From an uncultured Bacteroides sp. (GTDB lineage Bacteria > Bacteroidota > Bacteroidia > Bacteroidales > Bacteroidaceae): a stretch of 64,000 nucleotides of DNA. Below, piece after piece: positions 1 to 9,911 of the stretch; within the stretch, counting starts at the first letter, position 1, and each line of letters opens with the position of its first letter. The notes under the pieces are model-generated. The model was not told the DNA's origin. It saw nothing but the letters and a program-made list of their open reading frames with translations, and did no database searches. A program made the position numbers and the translations under genes. The stretch covers positions 29,884 to 93,883 of the forward strand of contig NZ_CAUFUE010000021.1 of assembly GCF_959029255.1 (NCBI RefSeq), written 5' to 3'.

Positions 1-220
1 TTGATTTATTTAAATTAAATCCAGTCGAGGACTTAACTTTATTGACTATTTTAAGAGATAAAGTTTGTTATTAACAAAGGTGTTAATGTTTCTTTCGAAT
101 TTCAACGTAACAAAGATATATTATTATTCAATATCAAGAACATTTCTTTGCATATATTTAACTTTATATTTATAGATTTGCAATTGGTAAGTATTTATAC
201 CTTATTAAATATAAAGTCAT
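1..220. other. Left-edge intergenic segment with a leftward promoter-like site
   Basis: No gene is seen here. A leftward TATCTTTG-type -7 element (CAAAGATA on the plus strand, 111-118) could drive a gene lying left of the window; no clear -33 TTTG is present at the usual distance. A perfect small palindrome, TTTGTTA-T-TAACAAA, lies at 64-78, within the first tens of bases of the predicted leftward transcript, so it could be an operator. Both are inferences from short motifs. Confidence 0.3.
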
Positions 221-1069
221 TTAAGGCTCTTCAATATTTAAAGAGTGGAACTCAATGAGCCCTGCCATTGGAGTTTCTTCAATAACAGCCAGTTCTATTC
301 CAAATTCTCCGGCAACTTGTCGAAGAATGTTGGCATAGCTAAATGCTAATGAGCCTACAAATCGAATAGGATAATTCTTATAATCATACTGGCAAACATT
401 TCTCGTGAAGAAACTACGTAAGTTGTTTGTTATCAAATCATAAACATAATCATCATTCGTATAATCAGCCAAAAAATAAGAAATGGTAGAAAGAAAACGA
501 TTAGGAAAAGGTCTATTATAAACAGATTCCATTACTTCGTTAGGACTGATGCGGAATTTTTCAAAGAAATCCGCCATTATATCTTTAGGTGCAAGACCTT
601 TCAAAACATCAGACAAAAACATTTTTCCTAATACAGCGCCACTACCTTCATCACCCAAAATATAACCGCCGGCCTTTACATTCTTAACAATAATCTTACC
701 ATCATAGAAGCATGAGTTAGAGCCTGTGCCCAAGATACAAGCAATGCCGGCCTCACATTTAAACAATCCTCGAGCTGCAGCGAGAAGGTCACTTTCTACC
801 TGAATAGGTGTTTTGAATTGTGCGACTAAGGATGCTCCCAATACATTCTTCTTTTCGTAAGATGTACATCCGGCACCATAATAGTATACCTGCTCTAATT
901 TTTTTTTGAAAAAAACTTCCGGCAAACCTAAACGTACGCTCCGACTGATTTCCCTCCGTGTTTGAAAGAAAGGATTTAAACCTTCAGTAAAAGCACGCTG
1001 AATCAAATGATTGTCTTCAACCAAAGCCCATTCAGTTCTTGTTGAACCACTCTCCGCAATCAGTTTCAT
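221..1069 (-). CDS. N-acetylglucosamine-kinase-like protein (BadF/BadG/BcrA/BcrD ATPase family)
   Basis: A 282-residue ASKHA-fold sugar-kinase-like protein, the size of bacterial and Bacteroidetes GlcNAc-kinase homologues. Visible motifs are the phosphate-1 loop (ESGSTRTEW, residues 6-14), the phosphate-2 loop (ILGTGSNSCF, near residue 112) and an adenosine-type motif (FVGSLAFSY, near 238). The expected role is cytoplasmic ATP-dependent phosphorylation of an amino sugar. The first acidic residue of the phosphate-1 loop is Glu6 rather than the usual Asp, a conservative change at a catalytically important place. The gene is divergent from the SusC/SusD pair and may handle the sugar that pair imports, but this is inferred from position only. 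It could also act on another sugar or be regulatory. Confidence 0.75.
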   Translation of the reverse strand: MKLIAESGSTRTEWALVEDNHLIQRAFTEGLNPFFQTRREISRSVRLGLPEVFFKKKLEQVYYYGAGCTSYEKKNVLGASLVAQFKTPIQVESDLLAAARGLFKCEAGIACILGTGSNSCFYDGKIIVKNVKAGGYILGDEGSGAVLGKMFLSDVLKGLAPKDIMADFFEKFRISPNEVMESVYNRPFPNRFLSTISYFLADYTNDDYVYDLITNNLRSFFTRNVCQYDYKNYPIRFVGSLAFSYANILRQVAGEFGIELAVIEETPMAGLIEFHSLNIEEP

Positions 1070-1094
1070 AGGTAGTTAGTTTTAGAATTGGATA

Positions 1095-1102
1095 CAAATA
1101 TA
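1095..1102 (-). promoter_or_regulatory. Candidate -7 element for the GlcNAc-kinase-like gene
   Basis: CAAATATA on the plus strand reads TATATTTG on the minus strand, matching the Bacteroides -7 consensus TAnnTTTG, 26 bases upstream of the start codon at 1069. No clear -33 TTTG is seen. The rest of the 352-base gap to the SusC start at 1422 is AT-rich, and I see no convincing SusC promoter or other feature in it. Confidence 0.4.
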
Positions 1103-1421
1103 TTGTTTTTTTTAATCTTTCAGCGATTATTCTTTGAAAAGTTTGTTCGTTAGTGATATTTGGACCGTGATAAACTCCTATTATTCTCGGAAAAAGAAAA
1201 TATTGCATCTATATAAAAATGAAGCAAAGTTCTTGAGGAACTTAGTTTTATAGCTTAGAAATAGAGATAATATATTAGTTATAAATCTTTTAATTGACAA
1301 AATGCCTATGGAAAAATGAAAGAGCCCTCTAGAGGAGATAATTCTATCCCCAATTAATCTTATTCTGTTTCAGGTTTCTTTGAGAAATCTATTTAATTAA
1401 CATATAAATCATCAACTATCT

Positions 1422-4400
1422 ATGAATGGAGATTGCAAAAAAAGAGGATTGGTAAATAATAAATTCCTCGCGGCAGTGGCTATCAGTACACTGCTATTAG
1501 GTAGCGGTAATGTAATGGCTATCAGTACCGCTTCAGATAATTCTTTGGGAGTGACCGAGCAGATGCAGATGCAAACTGTAACCGGCTTGGTAGTAGATTC
1601 AAATGACGACCCTGTCATAGGGGCCAGTGTCGTTGAAAAAGGAACCACCAATGGTATCGTTACGGATTTAGATGGAAAATTTACATTGAATGTAAAACCC
1701 GGAGCAATGCTTAAAATTTCGTTTGTGGGTTATCAGACACAAGAAATAAAGGCTGCCAAAACGATGAAAATCGTATTGAAGGAAGATACTGAATTGTTGG
1801 ATGAAGTAGTGGTAGTGGGATATGGCATACAGAAAAAAGCGAACTTGACAGGAGCTGTTTCTACTGTAGATTTGAACAAGACCATGGCGGGACGTCCACA
1901 ACAAGATGTGTCAAAAGCACTTCAGGGAGCAGTACCCGGACTTTTTATCACTACAGAAAACGGTGATATTAATGGAAAAGCTTCCATGCGTATCCGTGGT
2001 GTGGGAACCTTGAGTAACGACGAAAAGAGTAATCCGCTGATTGTAGTGGATGGCGTTCCGATGGACGACATTTCTTTTCTGAACACGCAGGACATCGAGA
2101 GTATATCCGTATTGAAAGACGCCGCCTCTTCTTCTATTTACGGTACGCGTGCAGCTTTCGGCGTAATCCTGATAAACACAAAGAGCGCCAAGCCGACCGA
2201 TAAGGTTACCATCAACTATAGTAATAATTTCGCATGGGATCAGGCAACCTATCTTCCCGATTTCCCGGATGTGCCCACGCAATTACTTTCTGCCTTGGAG
2301 GCCAAAGCAAACGCCAACAAATATGAGGTGGAACTTTTCGGTATGTATTTTGACAAGTTGTTGCCTTTTGCGCAGAAGTGGAAACAACAAAACGGTAACC
2401 GCAAACTGAAATACGGAGAAATGCGACCCTACCAAAACGAAAGCAATGTAGGTGACTATTATGTACAGGAGGATGGCACGCCTTATTATTATGCCGATTG
2501 GGATGTGAAAGATATCTATTACAGTAAAGCGGCTCCGTCGCAAACTCACAATGTTTCAATTCAAGGCACATCCGGTAAGACTAATTATTACCTTTCTTTC
2601 GGTTATGATGAAAAAGAAGGTATAATGAAAGTACGCCCTGATGAATTGAAAAAGTATAATGTTTCAGTTAATGTATCCACTGACATCTTCGATTGGTTGC
2701 AAGTAGGCGCGCGGGTCAACTACTCCCGTAAGAACTATACACGCCCCGATGTATACAGCAGTACCTACCAGACCCTCTGGCGCTGGGGATCATTCTTCAT
2801 TCCTTCGGGCACTATCGACGGATATGACACTCGCTTGATGGCAATGCGCAAGCAGGCTGCCGACCGTAAAGAAATTACCGACCTTACCCGCATGAATGCT
2901 TACTTGAAAGCAGAGATAGTCAAAGGGCTTACCCTGAATGCCGATTTTACTTACGCCATTCAAAACCTGAACAGCGGTTCGGAAGATTTCTCTGTTTATG
3001 GAATCAATTGGAGTGGAAAGCCGGTGCCCTCATATATTGTTTCGCCAAGTGCTACTAAGGTTTCGCGGGATAATTCCAAACAGAACACTTGGACACTTAA
3101 CGCGTATGCGAACTATGCCCTGACAGTGGCCGGAAGCCACAACCTGAATGTGATGGCCGGTGCTAACGCCGAAGAAGTGGATTATACTTATTTATATGGG
3201 ATGCGAAACGGGCTGTATGATGAAGCATATCCCGAACTTAATTTGGCCAATCAGGAGGGGCAACAAATTAACTGGTCGCATACTTCCCGTGCGTCAGCCG
3301 GTTATTTTGGACGTATCAACTATGATTATAAAGGTATCTACCTGTTGGAGGTGAACGGACGTTATGACGGCTCGTCCCGTTTTCCGCATACTGACCATTG
3401 GGCGTTTTTCCCCTCCGCTTCCATCGGATATCGTTTTTCCGAGGAGGCTTATTTCGCTCCGTTGAAGAAAATCGTCAGCAATGGTAAACTGCGTGCCTCT
3501 TATGGTGAGATTGGTAATGAAGCCATTGGAGACTACATGTTTGAAGAATTGATCAGTCAACGTGAAAATGATGAAGATACGGGTTATATTTATTGGGTAG
3601 ACGGTAATGGTGTCAATGCTAATAGGCTGACTCAGTATAACATGCCGAAATTGGTTTCCAAGTCCCTTACCTGGGAACGTATCCGTACTACCGATATCGG
3701 TTTGGATCTGGGATTTCTGAATGATGAGTTATCGGTAAGTTTCGACTGGTATCAACGTGAAAACCGCGATATGCTTGCTCCCGCCCAAGTTCTTCCAAAC
3801 AGCGTAGGGGCCACCGCACCTTATGAGAATGCCGGTACCCTCCGTACTCGCGGCTGGGAACTCAATCTTAATTGGCGTCACAAATTCGGCGACTTCGACG
3901 TCTATGCTAACTTCAACCTGAGTGATTCCAAGACAAAAGTCACGAAATGGAATAACGAATCCAAACTACTCAGTTCTTATTATTCGGGAAAAACTTACGG
4001 CGATATTTGGGGCTTTGAAACCGAACGTTACTTTGAGGAATCCGACTTTACAGGGCAAAATGCCGACGGGACTTGGAACTATAAGAATGGCATCGCCAAC
4101 CAATATGCAATTGAAGAAGCTCCTTTCCACTATGGCCCGGGGGATATCAAATTTAAAGATTTGGACGGGAGCGGTAGCATTGACGGTGGTAAAGGAACGG
4201 CTGACAATCATGGCGACCTGAAGGTAATCGGTAACTCGCTTCCCCGTTATGAATATAGTTTCCACCTCGGCGGCAGTTGGAAGAATATTGATTTGGACTT
4301 GTTCTTCCAAGGTGTAGGTAAGCGCTCCGACTGGACGATTTCCTCTTTGAACTTCCCGATGATGCGTGATGCTGATTTGGCTATTTACGATCACCAGACC

Positions 4401-4817
4401 AGCTATAACAAGGTGTTGTATTCCAGCGACTGGAAGACTATTACCGGTTATGAAATCAATCAAAGTAATGCTTATCCACGTCTTTATCCCGGTAATGAGG
4501 CAAAAGGGGCTGTGTCAGGCATTGCCAATGGTAAGAACAACTACTATCCGCAGACCCGCTATCTGACCGATATGTCCTATCTCCGTCTGAAGAATGTGAC
4601 TGTCGGCTATACTTTCCCCAAAAAGTGGACTCGCAAGGCTTTTATCGAAAAGGCGCGTATCTACTTTAGCGGTAGTAACCTCTTCTTGCTTTATAAAGGA
4701 AGTGACCTTCCGGTTGACCCTGAAATCAGTACAGGCGATGGTCTGACATACGGTGGATGGGGACGTACGGCTCCTGTTACCCGTACTTTCTCATTCGGAA
4801 TTCAGGTAACTTTGTAA
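1422..4817 (+). CDS. SusC/RagA-family TonB-dependent outer-membrane transporter
   Basis: A 1131-residue protein of typical SusC length. The signal sequence has a hydrophilic start and a hydrophobic core at about residues 15-34. A carboxypeptidase-regulatory-like beta-sandwich domain follows (about 52-120), then a TonB-box-like segment LDEVVVVGYG (126-135), a plug domain (about 140-255) and a long barrel ending in an aromatic-containing strand (TFSFGIQVTL). Such proteins form the outer-membrane channel of glycan or peptide uptake systems, with SusD as a lid. The susD gene starts 19 bases downstream, so the two form an operon. No ECF sigma, anti-sigma or hybrid sensor gene is beside it, and no hydrolase, so the substrate cannot be told. 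The ATG at 1422 gives a plausible signal peptide. Confidence 0.93.
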   Translation: MNGDCKKRGLVNNKFLAAVAISTLLLGSGNVMAISTASDNSLGVTEQMQMQTVTGLVVDSNDDPVIGASVVEKGTTNGIVTDLDGKFTLNVKPGAMLKISFVGYQTQEIKAAKTMKIVLKEDTELLDEVVVVGYGIQKKANLTGAVSTVDLNKTMAGRPQQDVSKALQGAVPGLFITTENGDINGKASMRIRGVGTLSNDEKSNPLIVVDGVPMDDISFLNTQDIESISVLKDAASSSIYGTRAAFGVILINTKSAKPTDKVTINYSNNFAWDQATYLPDFPDVPTQLLSALEAKANANKYEVELFGMYFDKLLPFAQKWKQQNGNRKLKYGEMRPYQNESNVGDYYVQEDGTPYYYADWDVKDIYYSKAAPSQTHNVSIQGTSGKTNYYLSFGYDEKEGIMKVRPDELKKYNVSVNVSTDIFDWLQVGARVNYSRKNYTRPDVYSSTYQTLWRWGSFFIPSGTIDGYDTRLMAMRKQAADRKEITDLTRMNAYLKAEIVKGLTLNADFTYAIQNLNSGSEDFSVYGINWSGKPVPSYIVSPSATKVSRDNSKQNTWTLNAYANYALTVAGSHNLNVMAGANAEEVDYTYLYGMRNGLYDEAYPELNLANQEGQQINWSHTSRASAGYFGRINYDYKGIYLLEVNGRYDGSSRFPHTDHWAFFPSASIGYRFSEEAYFAPLKKIVSNGKLRASYGEIGNEAIGDYMFEELISQRENDEDTGYIYWVDGNGVNANRLTQYNMPKLVSKSLTWERIRTTDIGLDLGFLNDELSVSFDWYQRENRDMLAPAQVLPNSVGATAPYENAGTLRTRGWELNLNWRHKFGDFDVYANFNLSDSKTKVTKWNNESKLLSSYYSGKTYGDIWGFETERYFEESDFTGQNADGTWNYKNGIANQYAIEEAPFHYGPGDIKFKDLDGSGSIDGGKGTADNHGDLKVIGNSLPRYEYSFHLGGSWKNIDLDLFFQGVGKRSDWTISSLNFPMMRDADLAIYDHQTSYNKVLYSSDWKTITGYEINQSNAYPRLYPGNEAKGAVSGIANGKNNYYPQTRYLTDMSYLRLKNVTVGYTFPKKWTRKAFIEKARIYFSGSNLFLLYKGSDLPVDPEISTGDGLTYGGWGRTAPVTRTFSFGIQVTL

Positions 4818-4836
4818 TAACCCCTAAAACATTAGA

Positions 4837-6540
4837 ATGATGAAAAAGCTAATTATATACGGAACAATGGCTCTAATGGCTTTGACAAGTTGCAATGACT
4901 TTCTCGATAAAGAGCCTTTAGATGCATTCACCAATACTCCCGCTTATTGGAGTAATGCAAGTAACCTCGATAACCAATGCAATACGTTCTACAATAAATA
5001 TCTCGGCTACGGAAATGGAGACCATCCCGGCTGGTTCTATTTCAAAGCGCTCAGCGATGACCAGGTAGCCGATGGATCAACCATCTGGACTTACACCGCT
5101 TTGAAGGCTACCGCTACTGAATGGTCGGAGCCTTTTGAAGAAATTCGCCGCGCCAATTATATCCTTGCGGGGTTGAAGGCTTCTTCGCTTGATGGTGCCG
5201 TCAGAGCCAACTACGAAGGGATAGCCCGTATGAACAGGGCATGGCAATACTATCAACTGGTGCGCATGTATGGCGATGTGCAATGGATAAACATTCCCGT
5301 GGATCCTTCGGATAAAGATGTGGTTTACGGAGCACGTACCGACCGTGACATAGTAATGGACAGTGTACTGAACGATCTCAGCTATGCAGCTAGAACCATT
5401 ACTGGAACCAACAAACAACGGTTCACCGCAGATATGGCTTTGGCGATGAAAGCTGATGTCACTCTCTATGAAGGTACCTATAGCAAATATCGCACGGCTG
5501 CCGACAATGCCGGTAAAGCCGCCGACCTGCCCCGGGCCGAAAAATACCTGAAAGAATGTGTCAGTGCCTGCGAAGCGCTGATGGGGAAAGATTATACGCT
5601 GAATCCGAGTTATAAAGGCAATTATAATTCAGTTTCTCTCAGCAAGAATCCCGAGATGATTTTCTACAAACCCTATTCCCAAAACAGCTTGATGCATTCC
5701 ATCATAGATTATACCGTGAATACGGGTGGAACGAGCGGCATGACGAAAGACGCCTTTGACTGTTATCTGTTCACTGACGGCAAGCCGAAAGCTACGACTT
5801 CGCTGGATACGAATGACGCTGTAACAAAAGATGCGAACGGAGAATATAACTTAGAATCAATCTTGAAAGTACGTGATAAGCGATTGTCCGAGACCATCGA
5901 TCCGGTTCTCTGCTTCAAGGGTAATCCTTATAGCCGTGCCGGAGTTGCCGCATTCACTTCCACCACAGGCTATGGTGTTGCCAAATATGACAATCCAGAG
6001 GAGTTGACTGTGAACGAACGTAACAATATCAATAAACAATATACGGATGCTCCTATATTCTGGTTGTCTGTAGTCTATCTGGATTTTGCCGAAGCTAAGG
6101 CGGAGTTGGGCACTTTGACGGATACCGACCTCGATAATACTATCAATAAATTGTTGGAACGCGCCGGTTTGCCTGCCATGAATATTTCTCCCGATGCCGA
6201 CCCTGCCAACAATATGGGAGTCAGCAATCTGCTGTGGGAAATTCGCCGTTGCCGACGTTGTGAATTGATGTTCGATAATTGGACCCGCTATTGGGATCTT
6301 GTTCGTTGGCATAAACTCGATTTGCTTGATTCCGGAAAACACCCCGATATCTATTTGGGCGCCAACTTGAAGCATGTTGCCGATCCGGAAGTGGATGTTA
6401 ACGGTAATGGTTATATGGTAGGCTCCAATACCATCAATCAGCCGCGTATCTATGATTCGAAGTATTATTTCTACCCGATACCGACGACTCAGTTAACGCT
6501 GAATACAAGTATGAAACAAAATCCGGGATGGGATGAGTAG
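4837..6540 (+). CDS. SusD/RagB-family nutrient-binding outer-membrane lipoprotein
   Basis: A 567-residue SusD homologue. The N terminus is a lipoprotein signal with lipobox LTSC and lipidated Cys19, followed by the usual CNDFLDKEPLD sequence. The body has the helical TPR-like pattern of the family, and the C-terminal part ends with the typical segments RYWDLVRWH and YPIPTTQL, then NPGW. It is expected at the cell surface, capping the partner SusC and binding the ligand. It is translated just after susC (gap 19 bases) and is closed by a strong hairpin. No surface glycan-binding protein or enzyme gene follows, so this is a minimal orphan pair. Confidence 0.93.
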   Translation: MMKKLIIYGTMALMALTSCNDFLDKEPLDAFTNTPAYWSNASNLDNQCNTFYNKYLGYGNGDHPGWFYFKALSDDQVADGSTIWTYTALKATATEWSEPFEEIRRANYILAGLKASSLDGAVRANYEGIARMNRAWQYYQLVRMYGDVQWINIPVDPSDKDVVYGARTDRDIVMDSVLNDLSYAARTITGTNKQRFTADMALAMKADVTLYEGTYSKYRTAADNAGKAADLPRAEKYLKECVSACEALMGKDYTLNPSYKGNYNSVSLSKNPEMIFYKPYSQNSLMHSIIDYTVNTGGTSGMTKDAFDCYLFTDGKPKATTSLDTNDAVTKDANGEYNLESILKVRDKRLSETIDPVLCFKGNPYSRAGVAAFTSTTGYGVAKYDNPEELTVNERNNINKQYTDAPIFWLSVVYLDFAEAKAELGTLTDTDLDNTINKLLERAGLPAMNISPDADPANNMGVSNLLWEIRRCRRCELMFDNWTRYWDLVRWHKLDLLDSGKHPDIYLGANLKHVADPEVDVNGNGYMVGSNTINQPRIYDSKYYFYPIPTTQLTLNTSMKQNPGWDE

Positions 6541-6560
6541 GCGGAAGCGCCTCGTAAAAC

Positions 6561-6594
6561 ATGAGCCCGGCATTTGACCGGGCTCATTTCATTT
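6561..6594. terminator. Terminator between susD and asd
   Basis: A perfect 10-bp stem, ATGAGCCCGG (6561-6570) and CCGGGCTCAT (6578-6587), with a 7-base loop, followed by a T-rich run. It lies between two convergent genes and can serve both directions. Confidence 0.85.
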
Positions 6595-6617
6595 AATCAT
6601 TATGGTTGGAAAATTAC

Positions 6618-7628
6618 TTATCCAAGTGCATTTTCTTTAATCAGATATTCTGCTATCTGCACGGCATTCAGTGCGGCACCCTTCTTGATTTGGTCACCTA
6701 CAATCCAGAAGGCCAATCCGTTCTCGTTAGTGAGGTCTTTGCGGATACGTCCTACGTAAACAGGGTCTTTTCCGGCAAGGAACAAAGGCATCGGATATTC
6801 TTTCTCTGCGGGATTGTCCATTAATACCAATCCTTTTCCGTTTGCAAAAGCTTCACGGGCTTCTTCCAAAGAAATAGGACGTTCGGTCTCTAACCAGATG
6901 CTTTCGGAATGGGAACGGAGGGCAGGAACACGGACACAGGTTGCGCTGACTTTGATATCAGAGTGCATAATCTTGCGTGTTTCATTGAACATCTTCATTT
7001 CTTCCTTGGTATATCCGTTTTCAGTGAAGACGTCAATCTGGGGAATCAGATTGAATGCCAACTGATAAGCGAACTTCTCAACTTTAACCGGTTCGCCTGC
7101 CAATACCTGGCGATATTGTTCGTACAATTCGTCCATGGCGGCTGCACCTGCGCCACTGGCTGCCTGATAGGTAGAAACGTGTACGGTCTTTATGTGAGAA
7201 AGCTGTTCGATGGCTTTCAGCGCTACCACCATTTGGATAGTAGTACAGTTAGGATTGGCAACGATGCCGCGTGGACGGTCTTTTGCGTCGGCGGCATTCA
7301 TCTCGGGTACAACCAAAGGCACATCGGCATCCATACGGAAAGCGCTGGAATTGTCAATCATTACAGCTCCATATTTGGTAATGGTCTCGGCAAACTCTTT
7401 AGAGGTGCCTGCGCCTGCGGAAGTGAAAGCGATATCAACCCCTTTAAAGTCATCGTTGTGTTGCAAGAGTTTTACCTCGATCTGTTTACCGCGGAAGGTA
7501 TATTTAGTTCCGGCACTGCGTTTAGAACCGAACAATACTAACTCGTCCAACGGGAAATTCCTTTCATCGAGCACTCGCAGGAATTCTTGTCCCACGGCTC
7601 CGCTTGCTCCAACAATAGCTACTTTCAT
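6618..7628 (-). CDS. asd: Aspartate-semialdehyde dehydrogenase
   Basis: A 336-residue enzyme of family length that makes L-aspartate 4-semialdehyde from aspartyl phosphate with NADPH, the branch point for lysine/diaminopimelate, threonine and methionine. The N-terminal nucleotide-binding motif is GASGAVGQEF (residues 7-16). The catalytic Cys128 lies in NPNCTT, and the C-terminal domain carries the conserved RVPALRSHSE segment with the active-site His. It is a single-gene unit between the susD terminator and a divergent antiporter gene. A minus-strand TAAATTTG (7696-7703) is a possible -7 element. Confidence 0.95.
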   Translation of the reverse strand: MKVAIVGASGAVGQEFLRVLDERNFPLDELVLFGSKRSAGTKYTFRGKQIEVKLLQHNDDFKGVDIAFTSAGAGTSKEFAETITKYGAVMIDNSSAFRMDADVPLVVPEMNAADAKDRPRGIVANPNCTTIQMVVALKAIEQLSHIKTVHVSTYQAASGAGAAAMDELYEQYRQVLAGEPVKVEKFAYQLAFNLIPQIDVFTENGYTKEEMKMFNETRKIMHSDIKVSATCVRVPALRSHSESIWLETERPISLEEAREAFANGKGLVLMDNPAEKEYPMPLFLAGKDPVYVGRIRKDLTNENGLAFWIVGDQIKKGAALNAVQIAEYLIKENALG

Positions 7629-7695
7629 TTTTCTTTTGTTTTTAATAAGTTTATAAAAAAGTTACATTCTATCTCTAAAAAGATAGATTTGCCTG

Positions 7696-7703
7696 CAAAT
7701 TTA
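7696..7703 (-). promoter_or_regulatory. Candidate -7 element for asd
   Basis: CAAATTTA on the plus strand reads TAAATTTG, fitting TAnnTTTG, about 68 bases upstream of the asd start. The -33 element is not clear. Confidence 0.35.
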
Positions 7704-7781
7704 TAACAAATAGCTGTATGACACCGCATAAAGTGAAAACTTTTTCGTTATTTTGCAGTTAAAACCTAAAACTTGCAGCGT

Positions 7782-9911
7782 ATGGACTGGCTCGACCTTA
7801 GTTTAAAACTTCCTATTACCGATCCTACATGGATATTCCTCCTTGTACTCCTCATCATATTGTTTGCTCCCATATTGTTGAATAAACTCCGCATTCCTCA
7901 TATCATCGGGATGATTTTGGCAGGTTTGGTTATTGGCGAGCATGGTTTCAATATATTGGTACGGGACAGCAGTTTCCAGTTGTTTGGCAAGGTAGGACTC
8001 TATTATATCATGTTCCTGGCAGGATTGGAAATGAATATGGGAGACTTTAAGAAGAACCGGGGGAAAGCGGTCATGCTGGGGTTGCTGGCATTTATAATTC
8101 CGATAGGTATAGGTCTGGTCACCAATATGATGCTTCTGAAATATAGTCTGCTCACGTCGATATTGTTGGCGAGTATGTATGCTTCGCATACGTTGGTGGC
8201 TTATCCAATCGTTATCCGTTACGGTGTGTCCCGCCATCGCAGTGTGAGTATTGCGGTAGGGGGTACGGCTGTGACCGATACCCTTACTTTACTGGTATTG
8301 GCAGTGGTGGGCGGTTTGTTCAAGGGCGAATCCGGTGGCTTGTTCTGGCTCTGGCTGGTAATCAAGGTGGTGTTTCTTGGAGCACTCATCATGTACTCTT
8401 TTCCACGTATCGGAAGATGGTTTTTCAGAAGATATGACGATAATGTGATGCAGTTCATTTTCGTGCTTGCCATGGTTTTCCTTGGTGCGGGATTAATGGA
8501 GTTTGTGGGAATGGAAGGTATCCTGGGCGCTTTCCTTGCCGGATTGGTGCTGAACCGGCTTATTCCTCATGTTTCTCCGTTGATGAATCATCTGGAGTTT
8601 GTAGGTAATGCGCTTTTTATCCCTTATTTCCTGATTGGCGTGGGGATGTTGATTGATGTCCATGTTATTTTCGGTCATGGTGATGCCTTGAAGGTGGCGG
8701 CAGTCATGATAACGGTGGCATTGGTTGGAAAGTGGATTGCGTCTTGGCTGACACAGAAGATATACAGGATGGCGGCTATTGAGCGGGAACTGATGTTCGG
8801 CTTGAGCAATGCACAAGCGGCTGCTACATTGGCTGCTGTGTTGGTGGGGTATAACATTATTTTGCCGGGTGGAGAACGTTTGTTGAATGAAGATGTGCTG
8901 AACGGAACGGTTTTGCTCATTCTCGTAACTTGCATTGTAAGTTCGTTCACTACGGAACGTGCCGCCCGTAAGATTGCTATATGCGAGGCGCATCTGGAAG
9001 AAGAACGTACTGTGGAAGCAGAAAGAATATTAATTCCGGTTGCCAATCCCGAGACTATCGAATATCTGGTTAATCTGTCTTTGTTGATACGCGACCCTAA
9101 ACAGAAAGATAACCTCCTTGCCCTGAATGTAATAAATGATAATAACACTTCCGAGGGCTCCGAACTTCGTGGAAAAAGATATCTGGAGAAAGCTGCTATG
9201 ATTACGGCTTCGGTAGATGTACCTTTGCGGCAAATCACGCGATATGATTTGAATATAGCATCGGGCATTATCCATACCGCTAAAGAATATGAAGTGACCG
9301 ACGTCATTATCGGGCTGCACCGCAAGGTGAATATCGTGGACTCATTTTTTGGCATGCTTGCCGAAAATCTTTTGAAAGGTCTGCACCGGGAAGTGATGAT
9401 TGCCAAGTTCCTCATCCCCATCAATACCTTGAGGCGCATTATTATAGCAGTACCTCCTAAAGCTGAATACGAAGCCGGTTTCCAAAAATGGGTGGAACAT
9501 TTCTGCCGGATGGGAGGGACAATGGGGTGCCGGGTACATTTCTTTGCCAATGAAAAAACTACTGTTTATCTGCAAGCGTTGGTAAAGAAAAAATATGGGC
9601 AAACGCTGACTGAGTTTTCGCGTCTGGACGATTGGGATGATTTGTTGATATTGACCGGGCAAGTTAACTACGACCATTTGCTCGTGGTAATCAGTGCGCG
9701 TAGAGGGTCTATCTCATACGACAGCGCTTTTGAGAAATTACCTGCCCAGTTGAGTAAGTATTTCTCTAATAACAGTTTGATTGTGCTTTATCCCGACCAA
9801 TTGGGAGAGCCCCAGGATACACTTTCTTTCTCTAATCCCCGGGGGAATAATGAGGCGCAGCATTACGAAAAGGTAGGAAATTGGTTCTATAAATGGTTCA
9901 AGAAGAATTGA
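7782..9911 (+). CDS. CPA2-type cation:proton antiporter with C-terminal USP-like region
   Basis: A 709-residue inner-membrane protein. Residues about 15-385 hold roughly a dozen hydrophobic segments of the Na+/H+ exchanger (Kef/CPA2) fold. The remaining 300 residues are soluble and resemble two universal-stress-protein-like units in the cytoplasm. It would exchange Na+ or K+ for protons, with the soluble part likely regulatory. An in-frame TTG lies at 7773, but the ATG at 7782 is preferred because it gives the usual short amphipathic start MDWLDL. A TTATTTTG element about 25-30 bases upstream resembles a -7 box with one mismatch. The stop overlaps the start of tcdA (TGATG), so the two are translationally coupled. 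Confidence 0.85.
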   Translation: MDWLDLSLKLPITDPTWIFLLVLLIILFAPILLNKLRIPHIIGMILAGLVIGEHGFNILVRDSSFQLFGKVGLYYIMFLAGLEMNMGDFKKNRGKAVMLGLLAFIIPIGIGLVTNMMLLKYSLLTSILLASMYASHTLVAYPIVIRYGVSRHRSVSIAVGGTAVTDTLTLLVLAVVGGLFKGESGGLFWLWLVIKVVFLGALIMYSFPRIGRWFFRRYDDNVMQFIFVLAMVFLGAGLMEFVGMEGILGAFLAGLVLNRLIPHVSPLMNHLEFVGNALFIPYFLIGVGMLIDVHVIFGHGDALKVAAVMITVALVGKWIASWLTQKIYRMAAIERELMFGLSNAQAAATLAAVLVGYNIILPGGERLLNEDVLNGTVLLILVTCIVSSFTTERAARKIAICEAHLEEERTVEAERILIPVANPETIEYLVNLSLLIRDPKQKDNLLALNVINDNNTSEGSELRGKRYLEKAAMITASVDVPLRQITRYDLNIASGIIHTAKEYEVTDVIIGLHRKVNIVDSFFGMLAENLLKGLHREVMIAKFLIPINTLRRIIIAVPPKAEYEAGFQKWVEHFCRMGGTMGCRVHFFANEKTTVYLQALVKKKYGQTLTEFSRLDDWDDLLILTGQVNYDHLLVVISARRGSISYDSAFEKLPAQLSKYFSNNSLIVLYPDQLGEPQDTLSFSNPRGNNEAQHYEKVGNWFYKWFKKN

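Noticed and set aside
9893..9910. Earlier start of tcdA at 9893
   Set aside because: It lies within the antiporter gene; the overlapping ATG at 9911 gives the family N terminus.
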